The notes under the pieces are model-generated. The model ran no database searches. It was not told the origin of the DNA and saw only the letters and a list, made by a program, of their open reading frames with translations. The position numbers and the translations under genes are program-made. This document shows, piece after piece, positions 17,306-24,818 of a stretch of 35,447 bases of DNA (its first letter is position 1; each line of letters begins with the position of its first letter). Source of the stretch: Deltaproteobacteria bacterium GWA2_45_12 (GTDB lineage Bacteria > UBA10199); assembly GCA_001797365.1 (NCBI GenBank), contig MGPH01000008.1:1-35447 (forward strand), written 5' to 3'.

Positions 17306-18340
17306 TTAAGACTTTGGAGAAAAAGGCACGATACGTTTCCGGATATTGAGCCAGGCATCCGCAAAACCAAAGAGAATAAGGCCAGGACCCAGCACTTCAA
17401 AAAATATAAAAAACAAAACATATCCCATAAGGCGCATAAAGGATCCCAACGCTTTAGTCTGGAAAAAATAGGATACAATGGCTATCCCCTGCCAAAAATA
17501 AACAACTGCGGTAATGAGAAGCCCATTTAAACTGATGGCTTTAAGAATCGGATTTGAAAGATAAAAAATATGGATCAAAAAGAGGGCAAGAAAAAAAATA
17601 ACACCCCATACCCACAAAAATGGAGCTTGCCAGGTGTTGCCCCTGGCCAAAAGAACTTCCGGCTTTATTGAAAAAAGAAAGCGTTTGGCAAAAGTAAAAT
17701 TAAGAATATACAAAAATAATATTGATGAGAATAAGAAGGAGGGAGTTAGCAAAACAAACAGGTTAATTAAATCTCCTTCATATTGTTTCAGCCATGTTTT
17801 TTGTTCCAGAGAAAGTGGCCCCGCCTCTTGCGTGGCAACAAAGTCGCGTATAACTGTCTGAAAAAAGCTTTGTAAAAAATGGATCGGGTCAACCTTGTTT
17901 ACATAACCCAAAGCACAAAAAATAAGAATGGCCGCCAGTGCTGAACCCAAAATTCCCTTATAAAAAATACGGAACCATCCATCTTTTAAAAGATAGGCCC
18001 GGCTTAAAACAACAGCGCACGCCACCCAAAAAAGATAATAAAACAGTCCATAAACAGCGATACTATTTTGGCTGACAAATCCTGACAATTCAATTCCCGG
18101 GACAATCACAAGCCATCCCATCCATGGGTTGGCGGCATAGATGGTTTGAAGCCATGGGACACCAAAAAAATAGAGAATCATCAATCCCAACAAAATAAGA
18201 CCCTGGGATACCCAGAATATTTTTTTTTGATTTTTTAAAAGAAGAAAAACAAGGGGAATGGGTGTAAAAAAAACCAAAACCCCGCTAAAGTAGAGAGCCA
18301 ACGAGAAAAGTACGGGAACAATGTTTTTGGGCTGGATCAT
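17306..18340 (-). CDS. DUF2232 (YybS-like) integral membrane protein
   Basis: A 344-residue polytopic membrane protein with about eight hydrophobic segments, for example LFSLALYFSGVLVFFTPIPL near the N-terminus and LMGYVLFFIFFEVLGPGLIL near the end. Its position between rpsR and rplI, hydrophobicity and length fit the DUF2232/YybS family, which is often found in this locus. The molecular role is not known. A G-rich site (GAGGG at about 18348-18352) precedes the ATG, directly after a C-run/G-run hairpin. Confidence 0.8.
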   Translation of the reverse strand: MIQPKNIVPVLFSLALYFSGVLVFFTPIPLVFLLLKNQKKIFWVSQGLILLGLMILYFFGVPWLQTIYAANPWMGWLVIVPGIELSGFVSQNSIAVYGLFYYLFWVACAVVLSRAYLLKDGWFRIFYKGILGSALAAILIFCALGYVNKVDPIHFLQSFFQTVIRDFVATQEAGPLSLEQKTWLKQYEGDLINLFVLLTPSFLFSSILFLYILNFTFAKRFLFSIKPEVLLARGNTWQAPFLWVWGVIFFLALFLIHIFYLSNPILKAISLNGLLITAVVYFWQGIAIVSYFFQTKALGSFMRLMGYVLFFIFFEVLGPGLILFGFADAWLNIRKRIVPFSPKS

Positions 18341-18354
18341 CTTGTCACCCTCTT

Positions 18355-18380
18355 CCCCCCTCCTCTAAAAAGGAGGGAGG
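18355..18380. repeat. C-run/G-run hairpin between rpsR and the DUF2232 gene
   Basis: CCCTCCT at 18358-18364 and AGGAGGG at 18371-18377 form the stem around CTAAAA. It resembles the C-run/A-run repeat at 11873-11993. It is only about 15 bases upstream of the DUF2232 start and may attenuate transcription after rpsR. Confidence 0.6.
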
Positions 18381-18399
18381 CAAGAAAGAGGGAGAAAAA

Positions 18400-18672
18400 T
18401 TACAAGTTCGCATGCGTTACAGTGTAAGGAAGCAATGCCAAAACACGGGCCCGGCTAATGGCCTCAACAATGCGAAGCTGATGAAACACACAATTACCCG
18501 TTGTGCGGCGCGGAACAATTTTGCCACGTTCTGCAAGAAAATATCCCAATTGTCTGGCCAATTTGTAGTCGATGATAAGTTCTTTATCGGTACAGAAACG
18601 GCATGTTTTTTTGCGTGTACTTATTTTTCTTTTTTCTTTTTTTTCAGGTTTTTTGTTGAATTTTCTAGGCAT
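18400..18672 (-). CDS. rpsR: 30S ribosomal protein S18 (zinc-binding form)
   Basis: A 90-residue S18 with a basic N-terminal tail and the conserved core IIDYKLARQLGYFLAERGKIVPRRTTG and ARVLALLPYT. The cysteines in CRFC together with TGNCVFH give a CxxC...CxxH zinc-ribbon, the zinc-containing type. I chose the ATG at 18672 because GAGGAGGG lies directly before it; a start 30 bases upstream would add residues not seen in S18. It overlaps the end of rpsF by 8 bases. No ssb gene lies between rpsF and rpsR. Confidence 0.95.
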   Translation of the reverse strand: MPRKFNKKPEKKEKRKISTRKKTCRFCTDKELIIDYKLARQLGYFLAERGKIVPRRTTGNCVFHQLRIVEAISRARVLALLPYTVTHANL

Positions 18673-19096
18673 TGTTCCCTCCTCTTGCATCATCGTTATC
18701 ACGATTGTCGTCTCTATAATGTCTTACGGGCCTGGCATCATCGACAACAATTTTAAAATCTTCAGCCTGAGTCACTTTTTTAAGTTTGCTCTCGGTTTTA
18801 AGATGAATATTTTCATCCAACTTTACAGTTAAAAACCGCATGACATCTTCTTCAAACTTAAGCATACGCTCAAGATCGGTTACAATGCTGCCTGGAGCTT
18901 GATAGTTAAAATAGAAATATTGGCCAAAATTGTGTTTGCCAAGACGATAGGCTAGTTTTCTTTTTCCCCAGTCTTTTTCAACAAGCAGGCTGGCCTTGTG
19001 TTCCCCAAAGATACGGGTCATTTTGTCTTTGACCTTGGTCAAACCATCAGGGGAAAGATCGGGTTTGACGATATAAATGGTTTCATATTCGTTCAT
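18665..19096 (-). CDS. rpsF: 30S ribosomal protein S6
   Basis: A 143-residue S6 with the typical MNEYETIYIVKPDLS start, WGKRKLAYRLGKHNFGQYFYFNYQ core and RFLTVKLDE end of the domain. After about residue 105 it has an extended, charged, Asp/Arg/Asn-rich tail (RHYRDDNRDNDDARGG). S6 pairs with S18 on the 30S platform and the two genes overlap here by 8 bases. A GGAG site precedes the ATG. Two hairpins lie upstream. Confidence 0.95.
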   Translation of the reverse strand: MNEYETIYIVKPDLSPDGLTKVKDKMTRIFGEHKASLLVEKDWGKRKLAYRLGKHNFGQYFYFNYQAPGSIVTDLERMLKFEEDVMRFLTVKLDENIHLKTESKLKKVTQAEDFKIVVDDARPVRHYRDDNRDNDDARGGNNA

Positions 19097-19116
19097 TTTT
19101 GACTCCTTATGGATAT

Positions 19117-19168
19117 TCCTTTTCTAAAAAGAGAAAGGATTAACCCTTAAGACTTATTTCTTAAGAGT
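19117..19168 (-). promoter_or_regulatory. Two stem-loops in the pth-rpsF gap (possible terminator or S6 leader)
   Basis: On the minus strand, ACTCTTAAG pairs with CTTAAGGGT (19143-19168, 9 bp with one wobble), then a second stem forms from AGAGAAAGGA and TCCTTTTCT (19117-19139). They sit between the pth stop and the rpsF ribosome binding site. I do not see the CCG box typical of the known S6:S18 leader, so autoregulation is only a possibility. Confidence 0.4.
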
Positions 19169-19174
19169 AAGGTT

Positions 19175-19771
19175 TTAATTTTCTGTTTTCGCCTCAGATT
19201 TTTGAGACGAAACCGAATTATAATGGTTCATGACCCAGTTAAAGTCACGAACCACACTTGCCTCTAGCCCATGACAGGCTAATGAAACAATCTCATAGAC
19301 AGTGGGTTGTTCTTCTTTTTGAAAAGTCGTTAAAACAAAATCGACGACTTCTTTACTTCCCTTGGGTCTTCCAATGCCCACTCTTAAACGCTTAAAATTT
19401 TCTGTCCCCGCATGGTCAATAATGGAACTAAGACCATTATGCCCTCCTGAGGAACCTCCTTTTTGGAATTTGATTCTCCCCAAAGAAAAATCAAGTTCGT
19501 CATGCACAACCAGAACATCTTCAAAATCAATTTTAAAATAACGAACTAGGGGCCCCAGGGCCTGGCCACTTAAATTCATAAAGGTGAGTGGCTTTACTAG
19601 CAAGACATCCTGGCCCTCGTACTTTGATTTGGCAATCAAGGCTTGAAACCGCGATTTTTTAAAAGACACTTTCCACTTTGCAGCCAAAGCTTCAACAATA
19701 TTAAAACCAATATTGTGCCGGGTATCTTCGTACTGGGGTCCAGGGTTTCCAAGACCAACAATTAGCTTCAA
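19175..19771 (-). CDS. pth: Peptidyl-tRNA hydrolase
   Basis: A 198-residue Pth, which recycles tRNA by cleaving peptidyl-tRNA released from stalled ribosomes. The conserved N-terminus KLIVGLGNPGPQYEDTRHNIGF contains the catalytic histidine (in TRHN), and LVKPLTFMNLSGQAL, VVHDELDFSLGRIKFQKGGSSGGHNGLSSI and FKRLRVGIGRP all match the family. The start must be the TTG at 19771: an in-frame TAG lies immediately before it and the next possible start would remove the catalytic part. No strong ribosome binding site is visible. Next to rplY, its usual neighbour. Confidence 0.95.
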   Translation of the reverse strand: MKLIVGLGNPGPQYEDTRHNIGFNIVEALAAKWKVSFKKSRFQALIAKSKYEGQDVLLVKPLTFMNLSGQALGPLVRYFKIDFEDVLVVHDELDFSLGRIKFQKGGSSGGHNGLSSIIDHAGTENFKRLRVGIGRPKGSKEVVDFVLTTFQKEEQPTVYEIVSLACHGLEASVVRDFNWVMNHYNSVSSQKSEAKTEN

Positions 19772-19798
19772 CTAATAACCCATGGTTCGATTTAGGCT

Positions 19799-19828
19799 TC
19801 AGCCAAAGGCTGATCCGCCTCTGGCGGA
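19799..19828. repeat. Double palindromic repeat between rplY and pth
   Basis: TCAGCC-aaa-GGCTGA at 19799-19813 is followed at once by TCCGCC-tct-GGCGGA at 19814-19828, giving two adjacent perfect 6-bp hairpins. Another class of dispersed palindrome, unlike the GTAGGGGCG family. It lies in the 112-base gap downstream of rplY. Confidence 0.8.
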
Positions 19829-19883
19829 CACCATGTCCCATTTTTTGTTGAGCATAAAACAAGAGCGACCTAAAGCCATGTAA

Positions 19884-20630
19884 CTATTTTTTCTCAGAAG
19901 CCTTTTTTTCTTCCTTCTTGGTTTCACCACCGGCCTTTTTAGCTTCCCCACCGGCCTTGGCGCCTTCTTTACCAGCGGCTCCTTCCTTGCCGGCTTCGCC
20001 TTCAGCACCTTCCACTTTTTTGGCTGTAAGCACTTCAGGTTCAGCCATAACTTGGGGACCCGCGGGAATCTCTTCTTCCTTGGGCATAATCACAGCCGCA
20101 ATGGTGACATCGGTTTTTTCATCGGACTCGACACCTGCCGGAAGTTTGATATCACTTAAGTGTAAATTTTGATTCACCTTAAGATCGCTGATATCAACAC
20201 TGATTTCCTTGGGAATGCTTGTGGGCAAGCATGAAACATGAAGTTCGCGGGTGACTTGTTCCAAAATACCACCTTCTTTAACCCCCGCAGCGCGACCTGT
20301 CAGGTGAATACGAACAGACAAATGGATTTTCTTGGAAAGATCTAAATATTGAAAGTCTGCATGGGTAAAATGGCGTTTGATTAAATGAGCCTGATAATCA
20401 CGCAACAACACAGGATATTCCCCCTTTTCGGCAACCTTTAACTTGATAATGGTGTTCATCCCCATCTCAGAAGAAATGGCGCGTTCAAGTTCACGAGGGT
20501 TAACTGACAAATCCAGGTTTTCCTGTCCTTTGCCATAAAAAACAGCGGGAATTTTCCCTTCACGTCTTAAGGCATGAGAGCCTCCCTTGCCGGCTTTCCT
20601 AACTTGGGCTTGTAATTCAAATTGTTGCAT
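19884..20630 (-). CDS. rplY: 50S ribosomal protein L25/TL5 (CTC family)
   Basis: A 248-residue protein of the long L25 (TL5/CTC) type that binds 5S rRNA. The N-terminal L25 domain covers about 1-90 (LRREGKIPAVFYGKG, VLLRDYQAHLIKRHFTHADFQYL), the TL5 beta domain follows to about 190 (VSCLPTSIPKEISVDISDLKV), and the end is a Lys/Glu/Ala/Gly-rich disordered tail. I use the ATG at 20630, directly behind AGGAGA; an upstream start would add 11 residues with no counterpart. It lies 29 bases after prs, the common prs-rplY-pth order. Confidence 0.94.
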   Translation of the reverse strand: MQQFELQAQVRKAGKGGSHALRREGKIPAVFYGKGQENLDLSVNPRELERAISSEMGMNTIIKLKVAEKGEYPVLLRDYQAHLIKRHFTHADFQYLDLSKKIHLSVRIHLTGRAAGVKEGGILEQVTRELHVSCLPTSIPKEISVDISDLKVNQNLHLSDIKLPAGVESDEKTDVTIAAVIMPKEEEIPAGPQVMAEPEVLTAKKVEGAEGEAGKEGAAGKEGAKAGGEAKKAGGETKKEEKKASEKK

Positions 20631-20659
20631 ATAATTTCTCCTACAATAAGTTTCTGTCA

Positions 20660-21607
20660 TCACACAAAAAGATTCGAAACAGAATCGCCATTGGCTATTC
20701 TTGAAATGGCCTCCCCCAAAAGAGGAGCCACTGAAATCTGTAAAATCTTGCTGTTTTGCTTTCCTTGGTCGCTTAAAGGAATGGTATTGGTGGTCACCAA
20801 TTTTTCCAGGCTTGAATTTGCAATACGTTCAAGAGCAGGCCCCGACAAAACAGGATGGGTACAAAAAGCATAAACCTTCTTGGCCCCTTTTTCTTTTAAA
20901 GCTTTGGCTGCCTGACACAAAGTTCCGGCCGTGTCAACAATATCATCCACAATCACGGCATTTTTACCTTCAACATCCCCAATGATATGCATCACTTCCG
21001 ACACATTGGGCGCTGGTCGTCGTTTGTCAATTAAAGCCAACGAACCGCCCAGTCTTTTGGCATAGGCCCTGGCACGCTCGGCCCCACCCACATCGGGGGA
21101 AACCACCACCAGATTATCCAATGGGTTCTTCTTAAAATAATCAAGACAAACAGTAAGGGCATAAAGATGATCAAAAGGAATATCAAAAAATCCTTGAATC
21201 TGCCCTGCATGCAAATCAACGGATACCACACGGCTAGCTCCAGCGGCAGTCAGAAGATCAGCCACCAGCTTGGAGCTAATGGGCGTACGCGGCTGAACTT
21301 TACGATCTTGCCGGGCATATCCGTAATAAGGAAGAACGGCTGTAATCGTGGATGCGGAAGCCCTTTTTAAGGCGTCGATCATGATCAGCAATTCCATCAA
21401 ATGCTCATTAGCTGGGTTACATGTGGGTTGGATGATATAAGCATCCATCATGCGAACATTTTCGTGCACTTCAACCCAGACCTCGCCATCGCTAAAACGT
21501 TTGACAGTCGCCTTGCTTAAAGGAAACCCCAGATAGGCCGCAATTTCCTCAGCCAAAGGTTTATTGGCGTTCCCTGAAAATATTCGAATGTTTTTGTATG
21601 AGGACAT
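20660..21607 (-). CDS. prs: Ribose-phosphate pyrophosphokinase
   Basis: A 315-residue PRPP synthetase, which transfers pyrophosphate from ATP to ribose 5-phosphate for nucleotide, histidine and tryptophan synthesis. The family is clear from [44 protein letters not shown] with ATP-binding residues, [20 protein letters not shown] and the PRPP-binding loop [12 protein letters not shown]. Length is normal and no domain is missing. It lies between tRNA-Gln and rplY in the ispE operon. Confidence 0.97.
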   Translation of the reverse strand: MSSYKNIRIFSGNANKPLAEEIAAYLGFPLSKATVKRFSDGEVWVEVHENVRMMDAYIIQPTCNPANEHLMELLIMIDALKRASASTITAVLPYYGYARQDRKVQPRTPISSKLVADLLTAAGASRVVSVDLHAGQIQGFFDIPFDHLYALTVCLDYFKKNPLDNLVVVSPDVGGAERARAYAKRLGGSLALIDKRRPAPNVSEVMHIIGDVEGKNAVIVDDIVDTAGTLCQAAKALKEKGAKKVYAFCTHPVLSGPALERIANSSLEKLVTTNTIPLSDQGKQNSKILQISVAPLLGEAISRIANGDSVSNLFV

Positions 21608-21624
21608 AATTTCTTTATCTGTAA

Positions 21625-21718
21625 CCTCTATTTTCCATTTTCCACTTTCTATTTTCTAATTTTGCGCATGAGAAAATAGACAATAGAAAATAGAGGAAAT
21701 TTTGCATGCGCAAAATTT
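21625..21718. repeat. AT-rich nested inverted repeats between tRNA-Gln and prs
   Basis: CCTCTATTTTC at 21625-21635 pairs with GAAAATAGAGG at 21686-21696, with further matching runs inside (TTTCTATTTTCT with AGAAAATAG). Immediately next to the tRNA 3' end, AAATTTTGC (21697-21705) and GCAAAATTT (21710-21718) form a 9-bp stem. Probably a repeat element or a tRNA processing or termination structure. Confidence 0.6.
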
Positions 21719-21719
21719 G

Positions 21720-21791
21720 TTGGGGCGCCAGGATTCGAACCTGGGAATGCCGGAATCAAAATCCGGTGACTTACCGCTTGTCTACGCCCCA
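21720..21791 (-). tRNA. tRNA-Gln (anticodon UUG)
   Basis: On the minus strand the acceptor stem TGGGGCG pairs with CGCCCCA, the D arm contains AAGCGGTAAG, the anticodon stem-loop is CCGGA-TTTTGAT-TCCGG with anticodon TTG, and the T loop is GTTCGAATC. 72 nt including the discriminator. CCA is not encoded (CA follows the discriminator A), so it is added after transcription. It lies inside the ispE-prs operon. Confidence 0.95.
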
Positions 21792-21795
21792 ATTT

Positions 21796-21861
21796 GTAGG
21801 GGCGCAATTCATTGCGCCCATTATTTGTCCAATTTGCAGGCGCAATAAATTGCGCCCCTAC
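21796..21861. repeat. Pair of GTAGGGGCG palindromic repeats between ispE and tRNA-Gln
   Basis: GTAGGGGCGCAATTCATTGC-type copy at 21796-21819 (arms GGGCGCAAT/ATTGCGCCC) and a second at 21837-21861 (CGCAAT/ATTGCG core, ending GCCCCTAC). The outer ends GTAGGGGCGCAATT and the far AATTGCGCCCCTAC are themselves inverted copies. The block fills the gap between the ispE stop and the tRNA. Confidence 0.85.
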
Positions 21862-21862
21862 G

Positions 21863-22711
21863 TTATACATTCTCCGCAACAAATACACGCCACTTGGTAT
21901 CCCCATGGGTCTGTACTTTTTTCGCCGCTTTTTCGGCCTTTTCTTTGTCAGGGAAAATACCAAAGACGGTGGGGCCACTGCCTGTCATCTGCGAAGCAAG
22001 TGCTCCATATTTCATCAGCATCTCCTTAATTTCCTGAACAACGGGCACCTGTTTTGTTGTCACACGTTCCAAATCGTTGTTTAACACACGAACCACTGCT
22101 TTTTTAGTGGTAAATTCATTAGGTAATTCAACAGGGGTCAGGGAATTGGTTCGTTGATATTTTTCATAAACACTTTTAGTGGGAACAGACACGCCGGGAT
22201 TGACTAAAACCATGGGCATGGTGGGCATTTTTTTAACCTTGGTCAGAGTTTCACCGATACCCGTAGCCACGGCAGGCGCACCAAACATGAAAAAGGGAAT
22301 ATCCGACCCAAAACGAAATCCTATTTTCATAAGCTTTTCAATACTCAAATTGATTTTAAGCATTTGATTTAAGCCCATAATCACACTGGCCGCATTGCTA
22401 GACCCCCCACCCATTCCTGAAGCAACAGGGATATTCTTTTTAATAACGATACGAACCCCTACATTTTTATTGGAGTAGGCCATAATTTCCTTGCAGGCCT
22501 TGAAAGCAATATTGTCTTCTCCCAGAGGAACCAAAGGGTCATTATCACAGACAATTTCAACCCCTCTTTCGACAAGTTGAATTTCGATATCGTCATAAAC
22601 ATTCACGGCGCTGTTAAGCATGCGGATGTTATGGTAGCCGTCGGGCCGCTTATCAAAAACATCAAGACGTAAATTAATTTTACCTGGAGACTTTAGTTTG
22701 AGTATCTTCAT
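21863..22711 (-). CDS. ispE: 4-diphosphocytidyl-2-C-methyl-D-erythritol kinase
   Basis: A 282-residue GHMP kinase that phosphorylates CDP-methylerythritol in the MEP pathway of isoprenoid synthesis. Seen are the N-terminal SPGKINLRLDVFDKRPDGYHNI with the substrate-binding and catalytic residues, the glycine-rich ATP loop IPVASGMGGGSSNAASVI and the late MTGSGPTVFGIF motif. Start ATG follows GAGGGGG. It is the first gene of the long minus-strand operon and has a promoter candidate upstream. Confidence 0.96.
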   Translation of the reverse strand: MKILKLKSPGKINLRLDVFDKRPDGYHNIRMLNSAVNVYDDIEIQLVERGVEIVCDNDPLVPLGEDNIAFKACKEIMAYSNKNVGVRIVIKKNIPVASGMGGGSSNAASVIMGLNQMLKINLSIEKLMKIGFRFGSDIPFFMFGAPAVATGIGETLTKVKKMPTMPMVLVNPGVSVPTKSVYEKYQRTNSLTPVELPNEFTTKKAVVRVLNNDLERVTTKQVPVVQEIKEMLMKYGALASQMTGSGPTVFGIFPDKEKAEKAAKKVQTHGDTKWRVFVAENV

Positions 22712-22780
22712 AAATGCCCCCTCATAATCATGTTTAAGTGGGTAAAAACCCTAAGCAATCTGCAAGTGAGAAAGGGGCGT

Positions 22781-22808
22781 CTTATATACCAGCCATTTAA
22801 AAAGTCAA
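22781..22808 (-). promoter_or_regulatory. Promoter candidate for the ispE operon
   Basis: On the minus strand TTGACT (22803-22808) and TATAAG (22781-22786) are separated by 16 bases, close to the sigma-70 consensus. It lies about 70 bases upstream of the ispE start and points the right way. Confidence 0.6.
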
Positions 22809-22886
22809 TATGGCTCATTGAAAAGCCAAAAAAAGCGTAGGGACTAAATAAATCAACGATTTAATATTGCTTTTCGTCGAAAAGGC

Positions 22887-23891
22887 ATGCTAATCGCGCA
22901 AAAAGCAATGAAATCGAACTTATTAACCGTACAAGATTCCCATGGCTCAAAACAGCTTTCCCAAAGCCATCGCGGTAAATTAGTTCAACTTCACCGCACA
23001 AAAGAAGGATATGCCACCAGCTTTGATGGCACAAAAATTTGGTATCATTCAGTGGGGAAAGGTGTTCCCATCATCTGTTGCAATGGTCTTGGATGCTCCA
23101 CTTTTTATTTTTCTTATATCGAAGCCTATTTTAAGAAATCCTTTCAGGTTGTCACTTTTGACTATCGCGGCCATGGCCGGTCCGGTCCTCCCCAATTAAA
23201 AACCAACTTCACCATTTCATCCCTGGTCAAAGATTTAAAATCCGTCCTTGATGCCTTAAAAATAAAACAGGCCATTTTTGTAGGCCACAGCATGGGAACA
23301 CAAATCGTCTACGAATTCTACAAAAGCTACCCTCGCCGTTGTGCCGCGCTCATCCCCTGCTTTGGCACTTTTGGCAAACCCATGGACACTTTTTTTGATT
23401 CACCCTTATCAAAGTATGTTTTTGAAGGTATCTATATTTTCAATCATCTTTTTCCAAAACTTTCAAAAACGATGGGGCTGCTGATGGCCCGTTCACCATT
23501 CAGTTTCCAGGTGGGCGGATGGCTTAAAATAATCAAACCCTACATGGTCGATAAAAAAATTGTGGATCAATACATGGATCACTTCACCAAGGTGGATCCT
23601 GTTTTTTTATCCAAGCTTTTACGAGACTGGCAGCAATATAATTCCGAAGAAAACCTGAAAAACATCCGTATCCCCACCCTCATTTTTGGAGCCGATGAAG
23701 ACAAATTCACCCCTCTCTGGGTTGCCAAAAAAATGCACCACCTCATTCCACAATCGGAGTTGCTCATTGTGAAAAAAGGGAGTCACGTGGCCATTGTGGA
23801 ACAACCTGAGCTGATCAATTTGCGGATGGAAAAATTTTTGAAAGAACGAGTGATCACAAAGACAAATCGATTGAAACTGTCGTTGGCTTAA
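22887..23891 (+). CDS. Alpha/beta-hydrolase fold protein
   Basis: A 334-residue hydrolase of the alpha/beta fold. The nucleophile elbow is GHSMG with Ser135; the acid is in FGADEDKFTP (D270 or D272) and the histidine is H300 in KKGSHVAIVEQPE. DYRGHGRSG and an oxyanion-type CNGLG segment are also typical. Residues about 155-245 form a helical cap. The first ~40 residues are polar and lie before the family core, so the true start could be the ATG at 22908. Substrate unknown; esterase, lipase or C-C hydrolase are all possible. It stands between the divergent ispE operon and the convergent radical SAM gene. Confidence 0.85.
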   Translation: MLIAQKAMKSNLLTVQDSHGSKQLSQSHRGKLVQLHRTKEGYATSFDGTKIWYHSVGKGVPIICCNGLGCSTFYFSYIEAYFKKSFQVVTFDYRGHGRSGPPQLKTNFTISSLVKDLKSVLDALKIKQAIFVGHSMGTQIVYEFYKSYPRRCAALIPCFGTFGKPMDTFFDSPLSKYVFEGIYIFNHLFPKLSKTMGLLMARSPFSFQVGGWLKIIKPYMVDKKIVDQYMDHFTKVDPVFLSKLLRDWQQYNSEENLKNIRIPTLIFGADEDKFTPLWVAKKMHHLIPQSELLIVKKGSHVAIVEQPELINLRMEKFLKERVITKTNRLKLSLA

Positions 23892-23894
23892 ACA

Positions 23895-23917
23895 GGGCGT
23901 GGAAACCACGCCCCTAC
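23895..23917. repeat. GTAGGGGCG palindromic repeat between the hydrolase and radical SAM genes
   Basis: GGGCGTGG at 23896-23903 and CCACGCCC at 23907-23914 form an 8-bp stem around AAA, ending CTAC. It starts 4 bases after the hydrolase stop and its edge provides the TAG stop of the radical SAM gene (23914-23916). Confidence 0.85.
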
Positions 23918-24810
23918 ACATTTTGCCGTCTCCATTCATCAAAACGGCTGTTTTTACGAACACACCCAACAGTGCAATGAGGGCTGCATGTTTTAGGCAG
24001 GTAAAACTGTTTTTTAAGATCGGCAAACGTATAGTCTTCCAATTTTTTCCCAAAAACCTCGCGCGTTTGAGAACACCAGCGCACAAAACCAAATTCATCG
24101 ACATACAAATAACGACTCCCAGCACGACATTTAAAGGGAGCTTCCCCTTTTTGGATAAGCCCCATCCGATAATCGCCCCCTTCCATGAACCTTCTTCCAA
24201 GACGTTTGCGTACTTCATCGACAAGTTTTAATTGTTCCGGCGACAATGAAATTTGTCCATGCTCGTCATGCATGAACTGAACACGCGGGACAAAACCATG
24301 ATCCTTGGCAAAATCAATCACCTCAAGCACTTCAGCAGAAGAGGTACTTCCTATCACTGAATTAAGCAACACCCTGAATTTAGCATAGCGCGAAACCGTT
24401 TTAAGCCTTTGGCGCAGAGGGTCTAGTACTTTAATGGTGGTTTGGTTTGGCTTGACCCCATCGATGCTAATTTGAAGGTCTTGCAATCCGGCTTCATTCA
24501 AGGCTTCCACCTTTTCCTGGGTAAAGTAATAGGCATTACTAATAAGCATGGTCCGCCAAAAACCCAGTTTGCGGGATTCTTTGACAAGATCCATGATACG
24601 GGGATGCATCATGGGTTCCCCTCCTGTAAATTCCATGAACAAGGTCCCCATATCCTTTAAAAGGCGCATTCGTTCTTTAAGAATATCAAAAGAAACAGGG
24701 TCGGAGGTTTTGTCATATTCCGAGCAATAACCGCACGAAAGATTGCATCGGCGGGTAACCACCAACTGCACAAGAAAAGGGGAATAAAGAATGCGATCAA
24801 TCAACTTCAT
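23914..24810 (-). CDS. Radical SAM protein with SPASM-like C-terminal cysteines
   Basis: A 298-residue radical SAM enzyme. CNLSCGYC (C22, C26, C29) binds the SAM 4Fe-4S cluster, and GGEP (about 63-66) is the SAM-binding motif. The C-terminal part has CRAGSRYLYVDEFGFVRWC and CSPHCTVGC, the pattern of a SPASM/Twitch domain holding auxiliary clusters. Such enzymes modify peptides or proteins or act in cofactor and lipid chemistry; the substrate here is not known and no precursor peptide is evident nearby. It lies 8 bases after the flippase-like gene on the same strand, behind AAGG, so the two form an operon. The stop codon is supplied by a palindromic repeat. It does not look like HpnH of hopanoid synthesis. 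Confidence 0.9.
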   Translation of the reverse strand: MKLIDRILYSPFLVQLVVTRRCNLSCGYCSEYDKTSDPVSFDILKERMRLLKDMGTLFMEFTGGEPMMHPRIMDLVKESRKLGFWRTMLISNAYYFTQEKVEALNEAGLQDLQISIDGVKPNQTTIKVLDPLRQRLKTVSRYAKFRVLLNSVIGSTSSAEVLEVIDFAKDHGFVPRVQFMHDEHGQISLSPEQLKLVDEVRKRLGRRFMEGGDYRMGLIQKGEAPFKCRAGSRYLYVDEFGFVRWCSQTREVFGKKLEDYTFADLKKQFYLPKTCSPHCTVGCVRKNSRFDEWRRQNV

Positions 24811-24818
24811 AAGGGACC

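Noticed and set aside
18673-18702. Upstream start for rpsR
   Set aside because: A clear GAGGAGGG site lies between this start and the ATG at 18672, and S18 proteins do not have the extra residues.
20631-20663. Upstream start for rplY
   Set aside because: It would overlap prs and remove the good AGGAGA site in front of the ATG at 20630.
23914-24810. HpnH-type hopanoid radical SAM enzyme
   Set aside because: The N-terminal sequence and length differ, and the C-terminal SPASM-like cysteines do not fit HpnH; no hopanoid gene is in the window.
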